A stretch of 29,816 bases of DNA from JAEUTH01 sp039931675. Lineage in GTDB: Bacteria; Bacteroidota; Bacteroidia; AKYH767-A; OLB10. The stretch covers positions 1 to 29,816 of the forward strand of contig JBDTRM010000295.1 in assembly GCA_039931675.1 (NCBI GenBank), read 5' to 3'. This document shows, piece after piece, positions 24,203-29,816 of this stretch. Position numbers and translations under genes: made by a program. The number at the start of each line of letters is the position of its first letter. Position 1 is the stretch's first letter. Below the pieces are notes generated by a model that ran no database searches, was not told where the DNA came from, and saw only the letters and a list, made by a program, of their open reading frames with translations.

Positions 24203-27200
24203 TTAATTAACGACCAATTTTAAAACCCTGGCATGATCTGCACTTTTTATTTCAACTAAATAAACACCTGATTGAATTTTATCAAGTGATAATTTATAAT
24301 TGTTTTCTCCTTTTTGAGAGATGCCATTTTTCATGATTAGTGTTTTTCCCAAAATATCATTCACCTTAATTATAAATGGTAATTCATTGGTGGCATTAAA
24401 TGAAACTGTTACCTCATCACCAGCAGGGTTAGGATACAAAGTAATGTCAATTGCATGTTCGTCAAATTCCCGACAATTAAAGGTAATTGCCATAGTTTTA
24501 TAAGGACTCGAACCGCACGAATTATTTGCCCTTACTTTCACATTGCCTGCAGTGGTTTTATAATTGACAGTTATAGCGGAGGCAGTGGTTACCAGTGAAG
24601 CAGTGGTAGATGTCACAACACCGTCATTGATTTTTGATCCTACAGGTGCAAACCATGTATAGTTAGTTGCCGATGCCACAGGAACTATTGAGTAAGGCAC
24701 ACCAGCCTGATTTGCGCAAACTGTTGTTGCACCCGTAATATCACCTGGCATTGCAGGAATAGTTTTAACTGTAAGTAATCGCACTGCGCTTGTACCACAA
24801 CCATTACCGGCAGTTACTTTTAAATTGCCTGTTACATAACCCGCACCAAAGTCCGCTGTAATTGAAGATGTTCCTTGTCCGCCTGAAATAGTTGCATTAC
24901 TATTACTATTTGTCCAGTTATATGTTATACCGGCAACATTGGTAACAGAATATGGAACACCTATACCCCCGCAAACACCTGTGGTGGCTCCGGCAATAAC
25001 ACTTGGCACTGCCGGGTTATTTCTGAATATTTTGATTGCTTTATAAAGTCCCGTGCCACATATACTCACTGCAGCAACCTTTAATGAATCCGGTGCCACA
25101 AAACCATTTGTATAGTCTATAGTTGCCGAAGTTGTTCCTTGTCCCGAGCTAACAACTCCACCGGCAGGCGGTGTCCATAAGTATGATGTTGCTCCGGCTA
25201 CCGCTGCAATTGAATAGGTTTTCGAATCACCGGGGCACATCTTTGTATTTCCACCGACTGACGTAATATTTCCCGGTTTAGCCGGTGCTGCGCAATTGGT
25301 AACGGTGGTTTGGTTGCTAATGGAATTAGTGCATCCGTTAACATCAGTATAATTATAAATTATAGTATATGGTCCGCCAATACCGGCAGCAGCAGGATCA
25401 AAAGTATTTCCTGTAATTCCTGTTCCGCTGAATGTTCCTCCGGGAGGTGATCCTACAAGATTTGAAGGGGAAGCAGATAATAGATAAGAACTGTTTAATC
25501 CACTAAATGAGACCACCGGAGGGCTGTTTACAGCTACGGTAACAGATGCGCTTCCCTGGCAACCTGAAACCGGGTTGGTAACAGTAACTGTATAGGTAGT
25601 GGTTTGTGTAAGACTTGCAATGGGGTTAGTAATACTTGAACTAAAACCCGAAGGATCAGATGACCATAAGTAATTATGAGTTGAAGGTGACAGCGAGTTG
25701 AATTGGATGTTCCAGTTTTGAATACGGCCAGTATCACTATTTGCAACATCTGTTACTTTAAGAATCCAGCTTCCATTTACGTTTCCGGTTAAGCTGCTAA
25801 GTGACTGGTCAGGAACAAATGTTCCGGTAAATGGTGCTGAGCCATTGCTGATAAGTGTTGTAGCATTGGTAGCAAAAACAGTGTTAATGAAGTCATTACC
25901 ACTTCCGCCACGCTTGTTACTCAACATAATCTGGTTGCCAGATGGTGAAATGAGATAAACAATTAAGTCAGCATCATAAGTATGAGTAATATTTAACTGT
26001 ACTTGTATAAAAGTGGAAGGCGTAAGCGTAGCAGGATTAATACCACTCACAGTAACAGGCGATTGTACCCCCGTGGCATTATTGTCAGGAATAAAATATT
26101 GATTGTTATTTGAAAATGTAATGCTGCTTGCAGTTAATGAATCTCCCGTAAGGACACTGCTTAATTGCGCCTGCCCCTGCGAGCATAACGAACCAGGGGT
26201 AGCCGATGTTGTAACATTAAGTGCGCTGGCAGTAACTTGAACAGGCGCTGATGACGAAGGACAACTGCTCGTGGTATTAACAGCTACCGTATAGGTTCCG
26301 CTGGTGGTTACTGTAATATTTTGTGTAGTGGCGCCATTGCTCCATAAATAATTTGATGCTGCTGTTGAGGCAAGTATTACGCTACTACCCTGGCAAAAAT
26401 TAACCGGTCCGCTCGCTGTAATAACCGGCACGGTACCTTGTTGTTTTGTAAGCGTAATGGGTACAGCCATCAGGTTATTGCTTTCATCAGACTCCAGGAA
26501 ATAATTGTAAGGATCTAAATTAACCACTATGAAATAATCTCCATTACATATACTATCGGGCAAATCAACCCACATGCCATCAAGATTCTGGTAATAAATA
26601 TCTGTAAATCCCGAACTGATGCCTTGCACAACAGCAGAGCAGGAATAAGATCCACCTCCCAAACCAAAATTCGGAAAACTATCGTTGGTAAGTGTTTGGC
26701 CATTACTATTAACACAATGTCCATTATAGTAAGAACAAGTTCCGTAATCCATAAGGCAAAAAGCCAGCTTCGCCCCCACAGCGTAAATGGGCCAGCTTAG
26801 AGGATTAGGATTTGATGTAGCTTTGCGCAATGAGTATTCGCCCCAATTATCCACATGCATGTGACCATGCTGCGGATGATAAGTCATGGTGCCTGCAGGA
26901 CGATCGTAATAGGTCATTACATTACCATTTTTATGATAAACCCTTTGTGTAATTAAATTTTTAGGAAAGGTGATTCCATCAGGGCAAACGGGAGGCGCTG
27001 TTCCTATAAAAGTATCTGTACCACAGATATAAACATTAGTGGAACGCACTTCAAGTGGGCCACGGCCAACGTTAGGTGTGCTTACTGAAATTCGCAGCAA
27101 TCCATCATTACTCCCATTACCTGATTGAGAATATTCTATCACCCCAGCGGTACCCGAAACCAATAAGGGTGGACGCGCCACCTTCATGTCAGGAAGTAAA

Positions 27201-27322
27201 TCGCAGTCTGTTGAACCACTTTGTAAGCACTGACAACTGGTAGCATTAGTTGTACTGCATTGCGAATAGCCATGCAACATGCTTAAAATAATAAGAGCAC
27301 CGGATAAGAAGATTTTTTTCAT
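24203..27322 (-). CDS. T9SS-secreted lysyl oxidase-domain protein with P-domain
   Basis: This 1039-residue protein has a signal peptide (cleaved near residue 20, GYSQ). Residues 40-292 or so form a lysyl oxidase domain (PF01186-type copper amine oxidase, which oxidises peptidyl lysine to allysine). The copper motif HGHMH gives H152, H154 and H156 in QHGHMHVDNWGEYSL. K185 in VGAKLAFCLMD aligns with human LOX K320, and Y243 in GISSGFTDIYY aligns with Y355, the two LTQ cofactor residues. LESDESNN matches the human ESDYTNN. An Ig-like domain follows (about 297-365). A proprotein-convertase P-domain spans about 395-545 (THTYDADLIVYLISPSGNQ, GSWILKVTD). Cys-containing Ig/PKD-like modules lead to a T9SS type A sorting domain (LYPNPAGDEVTVSF to LKLVVN). 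Activity is inferred from conserved residues. Confidence 0.92.
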   Translation of the reverse strand: MKKIFLSGALIILSMLHGYSQCSTTNATSCQCLQSGSTDCDLLPDMKVARPPLLVSGTAGVIEYSQSGNGSNDGLLRISVSTPNVGRGPLEVRSTNVYICGTDTFIGTAPPVCPDGITFPKNLITQRVYHKNGNVMTYYDRPAGTMTYHPQHGHMHVDNWGEYSLRKATSNPNPLSWPIYAVGAKLAFCLMDYGTCSYYNGHCVNSNGQTLTNDSFPNFGLGGGSYSCSAVVQGISSGFTDIYYQNLDGMWVDLPDSICNGDYFIVVNLDPYNYFLESDESNNLMAVPITLTKQQGTVPVITASGPVNFCQGSSVILASTAASNYLWSNGATTQNITVTTSGTYTVAVNTTSSCPSSSAPVQVTASALNVTTSATPGSLCSQGQAQLSSVLTGDSLTASSITFSNNNQYFIPDNNATGVQSPVTVSGINPATLTPSTFIQVQLNITHTYDADLIVYLISPSGNQIMLSNKRGGSGNDFINTVFATNATTLISNGSAPFTGTFVPDQSLSSLTGNVNGSWILKVTDVANSDTGRIQNWNIQFNSLSPSTHNYLWSSDPSGFSSSITNPIASLTQTTTYTVTVTNPVSGCQGSASVTVAVNSPPVVSFSGLNSSYLLSASPSNLVGSPPGGTFSGTGITGNTFDPAAAGIGGPYTIIYNYTDVNGCTNSISNQTTVTNCAAPAKPGNITSVGGNTKMCPGDSKTYSIAAVAGATSYLWTPPAGGVVSSGQGTTSATIDYTNGFVAPDSLKVAAVSICGTGLYKAIKIFRNNPAVPSVIAGATTGVCGGIGVPYSVTNVAGITYNWTNSNSNATISGGQGTSSITADFGAGYVTGNLKVTAGNGCGTSAVRLLTVKTIPAMPGDITGATTVCANQAGVPYSIVPVASATNYTWFAPVGSKINDGVVTSTTASLVTTASAITVNYKTTAGNVKVRANNSCGSSPYKTMAITFNCREFDEHAIDITLYPNPAGDEVTVSFNATNELPFIIKVNDILGKTLIMKNGISQKGENNYKLSLDKIQSGVYLVEIKSADHARVLKLVVN

Positions 27323-27396
27323 AGGGGTAACAAATTTAACTGTAATGGTGGAGATAGAAGATTTATAATTTAAACTTAAACATGGTTTGTTAAGTA

Positions 27397-27426
27397 CAAA
27401 AGTAGAAATAAATTACAAGCAATCAA
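27397..27426 (-). promoter_or_regulatory. Promoter for the lysyl oxidase gene
   Basis: On the minus strand TACTTTTG (27397-27404) matches TAnnTTTG, with TTG (27424-27426) 19 bp upstream as -33. This leaves a leader of about 70 bases before the ATG at 27322. Confidence 0.55.
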
Positions 27427-27552
27427 TGTAATATTTTCAGAATTTGGTTACAAGCATTGGATTAATGCAACTTTCATCTTTGTCATCAATTTTGTTTGAA
27501 ACACTAACCATGATATTTGTGCTATAGCGTTTGCAACTCATCACTTAAAGAT

Positions 27553-27582
27553 TTTGTAGTTTAACTCATATTCTTACATTTG
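27553..27582 (+). promoter_or_regulatory. Promoter for the DUF177-rpmF-plsX operon
   Basis: TACATTTG (27575-27582) matches the -7 consensus, and TTTG (27553-27556) lies 18 bp upstream as -33. The GTG start at 27621 follows 38 bp later. Confidence 0.6.
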
Positions 27583-27620
27583 CCGTCCGCTTTTTAAAAG
27601 CAGGTAAATTTTGCTACGCA

Positions 27621-28154
27621 GTGGATAAGTTAAAGAAGTTTGAAATAGCGTTTGGAGGATTATCTTATGGGATACATCAATTTGATTTTGATGTGGACAA
27701 CAGTTTCTTTGAAAGGTTTGAAAATGAAATAATACAGGGCGGCAATCTTCACGCTAAGGTTACCCTTACCAAGCAAAGTCAAATCTTAAAGTTTGATTTT
27801 GATATAAGAGGAACCATACATGTTGAATGTGACAGGTGCTGCGATGAGTTTGAATTGCCGGTTTTAATCAATGAGCAGATGCTGGTAAAGTTTGGTGATG
27901 AAGCGAAGGAGGAAGATATTGATGTATTTGTGATTCCGGTTAGCGAAACGCATATTAACATAGCACAGCAGTTGTACGAATATATCGCAGTATCAAAACC
28001 AATGCACGTTGTTCATCCCGATAATGCAAAAGGCGAAAGCACTTGTAATCCTGAGATTCTCAAAAAATTAAATCATATTAATGATGAGACCAAAGAAATA
28101 AAGGAGAAAACAGCCGACCAGCGATGGGATGTGCTCAAGTATTTCAAGAACTGA
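27621..28154 (+). CDS. yceD: DUF177 family protein (YceD), 23S rRNA accumulation protein family
   Basis: This 177-residue protein belongs to DUF177/YceD, whose members are linked to 23S rRNA accumulation in E. coli and plants. Diagnostic features are the CDRC motif in GTIHVECDRCCDEFELPV, the acidic loop KEEDIDVFVIP, the helix INIAQQLYEYIAVSKPMHVVH and the C-terminal DQRWDVLKYFKN, which matches the usual DPRW-x-x-L ending. Translation starts at GTG 27621, the first possible codon after the promoter at 27553-27582; an in-frame ATG start is not available near it. rpmF and plsX follow on the same strand, the conserved order in most bacteria, so it heads that operon. Confidence 0.93.
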   Translation: MDKLKKFEIAFGGLSYGIHQFDFDVDNSFFERFENEIIQGGNLHAKVTLTKQSQILKFDFDIRGTIHVECDRCCDEFELPVLINEQMLVKFGDEAKEEDIDVFVIPVSETHINIAQQLYEYIAVSKPMHVVHPDNAKGESTCNPEILKKLNHINDETKEIKEKTADQRWDVLKYFKN

Positions 28155-28250
28155 TTCTGCTAATTGTAAATAATCAAGTAAATAAATATTCAAATTAAAT
28201 AAGACCGGTTTTAGAATTATAATTCATCTCACCGGAAAAAAATTAAAGCA

Positions 28251-28436
28251 ATGCCAAATCCAAAACACAAACACTCCAAGTCGAGACGTGATAAGCGCAG
28301 AACACATTACAAGGCAACTGCACCTACTGTAGCTGTTGATAAAACCACTGGTGAGCCGCACCTTTTTCATCGTGCTTATTGGCACGAAAACAAGCTTTAC
28401 TACAAAGGTAAAGTGGTAATGGAACGCGAAGCATAA
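28251..28436 (+). CDS. rpmF: 50S ribosomal protein L32
   Basis: L32 is a small protein of the large ribosomal subunit. The 61-residue sequence starts MPNPKHKHSKSRRDKRR, the basic N-terminal tail of the family, continues with HYKATAPTVAVDKTTGEPHLFHRAYW and ends YYKGKVVMEREA. The zinc-binding cysteines of the four-Cys form are absent, so this is the zinc-independent form. It lies 96 bp after DUF177 and 105 bp before plsX. The antisense frame over it is a shadow. Confidence 0.97.
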   Translation: MPNPKHKHSKSRRDKRRTHYKATAPTVAVDKTTGEPHLFHRAYWHENKLYYKGKVVMEREA

Positions 28437-28440
28437 TCCA

Positions 28441-28536
28441 GGTTTGTGGTTTATAGTTTGAGGTTTGTGGTTATCAGCCATTGATTACTCAATAAAACTC
28501 TAAACCCCAAACTACAAACCCCAAACTACAAACTAA
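28441..28536. repeat. Short-period repeat arms between rpmF and plsX
   Basis: The left arm (28441-28471) repeats GGTTTGTGGTTT-type units. The right arm (28502-28536) repeats CCCCAAACTACAAA units and is roughly its reverse complement. Transcribed as part of the operon, they could form a hairpin. The right arm ends 5 bp before the plsX ATG. Confidence 0.7.
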
Positions 28537-28541
28537 AAACT

Positions 28542-29498
28542 ATGCGCATTGGCTTAGATATTATGGGTGGTGATTTTGCGCCCGAAGAAACAACCTTGGG
28601 TGCTATTGCAGCGCAAAAGGAATTGCCTGCCGATGTTCGCCTGGTTTTGATTGGCGATGAAGCTAAAGCAAAGCAAATAATTGCAGGTGCAGGTGCCGAT
28701 GCTTCTGTTTTTGATTTTGTGCCTTCTACCGAAGATATTGAAATGCACGAGCATCCTACCAAGGCATTTCAGCAAAAACCTAATTCGAGTATTTCTATTG
28801 GCTTTCATCTTTTGAAAGGTGGAAAGTTAGATGCTTTTTGCAGTGCAGGTAATACGGGTGCTATGCTGGTAGGTTCTATGTTTTCGGTTAAATCTATACC
28901 GGGTATTATGAGGCCTGCTATTTCTACATTGGTGCCCAAGGAAACAGGTGGTTATGGTTTGCTTTTAGATGTGGGCGTTAATGCCGACTGCAAGCCCGAA
29001 AACCTGCAACAGTTTGCTATCTTAGGTTCGTTGTATGCCGAGCATGTGATGCATATTAAGAATCCTAAGGTGGGTTTGATTAGCATAGGCGAGGAGGATG
29101 AAAAAGGTAATGCTCTTACACTGGCTGCCAACCAGCTTTTGAAAGCTACCAAGGGTATTAATTTTATTGGCAATGTTGAGGGCCGCGATTTGTTTAACGA
29201 TATGGCCGATGTGATAGTAAGCGATGGTTTTACCGGTAACATTATGCTAAAGCTGGCTGAGACTTTTTACACGCTGCTCCAAAAACGTCATATAAAGCAT
29301 GAGTATTTTGATAAGTTCAATTACGAAGGTTATGGCGGCACGCCCATACTTGGTGTTAACTCTACAGTAATGATTGCACATGGCATAAGTAACCACCTTG
29401 CTATATGTTCAATGCTGCTTTTGACGAGAGAAGTGGTGGAGGCGCAGTTATCCCAAAAAATTGCAGCGGCATTGGCTTTGGTGCCGGCTATTGCGTAA
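28542..29498 (+). CDS. plsX: Phosphate acyltransferase PlsX
   Basis: PlsX converts acyl-ACP and phosphate to acyl phosphate, which PlsY uses to acylate glycerol-3-phosphate in phospholipid synthesis. It acts at the inner face of the cytoplasmic membrane. The 318-residue sequence has the family's length and motifs: MRIGLDIMGGDFAPEE, HPTKAFQQKPNSSISIG, CSAGNTGAMLVGSMF, LLDVGVNADCKPENLQQFA, ISIGEEDEKGN and VSDGFTGNIMLKLAET. The ATG at 28542 directly follows CCCCAAACTACAAA repeats. It is the last gene of the DUF177-rpmF-plsX unit in view. fabH, its usual neighbour, is not seen in the remaining 318 bp, which hold repeats instead. Confidence 0.97.
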   Translation: MRIGLDIMGGDFAPEETTLGAIAAQKELPADVRLVLIGDEAKAKQIIAGAGADASVFDFVPSTEDIEMHEHPTKAFQQKPNSSISIGFHLLKGGKLDAFCSAGNTGAMLVGSMFSVKSIPGIMRPAISTLVPKETGGYGLLLDVGVNADCKPENLQQFAILGSLYAEHVMHIKNPKVGLISIGEEDEKGNALTLAANQLLKATKGINFIGNVEGRDLFNDMADVIVSDGFTGNIMLKLAETFYTLLQKRHIKHEYFDKFNYEGYGGTPILGVNSTVMIAHGISNHLAICSMLLLTREVVEAQLSQKIAAALALVPAIA

Positions 29499-29524
29499 CC
29501 CGGGATAACATCCCACTGCCAGTG

Positions 29525-29596
29525 CGAGCTTTTAGCTCGTACTTTAGTTTTCAGCTAAAATTATTTTAGATTATAATATCACGAGCTAAAAGCTCG
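29525..29596. repeat. 16-bp perfect inverted repeat with self-complementary arms
   Basis: CGAGCTTTTAGCTCGT (29525-29540) and ACGAGCTAAAAGCTCG (29581-29596) are perfect reverse complements 40 bp apart. Each arm can also fold alone as GAGCT/AGCTC around three bases. It lies 26 bp after plsX and could end its transcript. Confidence 0.85.
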
Positions 29597-29606
29597 CGAT
29601 AGCAGG

Positions 29607-29661
29607 GGTATTGACGGCCTGCGCGCACCCGTTGCCCTAAAGGGCTCCATCGCACCAGTGT
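29607..29661. repeat. 55-bp direct repeat, copy 1
   Basis: This copy begins GGTATTGACGGCCTGCGCGC and ends CACCAGTGT. It is identical to 29762-29816 and contains the palindrome GCCCTAAAGGGC. It is GC-rich compared with its surroundings. No gene is seen in 29499-29816; the minus-strand frame here is only the repeat read through. Confidence 0.9.
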
Positions 29662-29761
29662 GTTTTCTCCTGCAAAATTTCTATCGTCAACATAAAGCCC
29701 CTTTAGGGGTTTGGGGTTACGCTGCGGCAAATACCCTTCAGACGTACACTCCCGCGAAAGC

Positions 29762-29816
29762 GGTATTGACGGCCTGCGCGCACCCGTTGCCCTAAAGGGC
29801 TCCATCGCACCAGTGT
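29762..29816. repeat. 55-bp direct repeat, copy 2 (reaches window edge)
   Basis: Identical to 29607-29661, starting 155 bp later and cut by the window end, so the true repeat may be longer. The spacer holds CCCCTTTAGGGG, a second palindrome related to the GCCCTAAAGGGC inside the repeat. Confidence 0.9.

Noticed and set aside
28224..28481. Antisense frame over rpmF
   Set aside because: It covers an unmistakable L32 gene and has no protein-like features of its own.
29566..29805. 79-residue minus-strand frame
   Set aside because: It is made of the 55-bp repeat and its spacer read through; the same peptide appears twice, with no sign of coding selection.
29607..29816. CRISPR array
   Set aside because: Only two copies, 55 bp long with a 100-bp spacer, palindromic in the middle and with no cas genes; unlike CRISPR spacing.

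Overview
The window looks like a chromosomal segment of a Bacteroidota bacterium. Four large secreted proteins end in type IX secretion system (T9SS) type A sorting domains. The tRNA and ribosomal gene context, the lack of Shine-Dalgarno motifs, several TAnnTTTG-type -7 promoter boxes, and the DUF177-rpmF-plsX cluster all fit that phylum. The order or genus cannot be fixed from the sequence; an environmental Chitinophagales/Sphingobacteriales-type organism is a guess.

Layout. 1-2336: the end of a MacB-type ABC permease followed by an HlyD-type membrane fusion protein, together part of an export system. 2426-3158: an overlapping MNT/HEPN (MntA/HepT) toxin-antitoxin pair. 3212-5258 (minus strand): a DUF3109 Cys-cluster protein, a solitary antitoxin-like small protein and the vitamin B6 enzyme PdxA. 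5555-5977: an OsmC-family peroxidase with a strong terminator. 5978-6590: non-coding AT-rich DNA holding a nested set of inverted repeats. 6591-11473: a small secreted protein and a 1476-residue Cys-rich T9SS cargo. 11625-11698: tRNA-Pro(CGG). 11858-14281: a DUF349 repeat protein with an acidic tandem-repeat head. 14282-14683: non-coding, with an eroded IS1634-like transposase remnant. 14684-16466: a small membrane protein, an FGE/SUMF1-fold secreted protein and a small ferredoxin-fold protein. 16582-23317 (minus): two more T9SS cargoes, one with three 462-bp repeats and one with BNR/Asp-box repeats. 23471-24045 (minus): a CHAP amidase split by a frameshift at a run of nine A. 24203-27322 (minus): a T9SS cargo whose N-terminal module is a lysyl oxidase domain that keeps the copper histidines and both residues of the LTQ cofactor. 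27621-29498: DUF177 (YceD), L32 and PlsX. 29499-29816: intergenic repeats running off the right edge.

How the genes relate. The window mixes housekeeping genes (pdxA, tRNA-Pro, rpmF, plsX) with surface and secreted functions. The four T9SS cargoes are separate transcription units; the secretion machinery itself is not in the window. The most notable items are the T9SS lysyl oxidase, the homopolymer-split CHAP amidase, the HEPN/MNT pair, the nested inverted repeats before the 6591 gene, the transposase remnant, and short-period repeat leaders directly before several start codons. I found no CRISPR array, prophage or intact insertion sequence.
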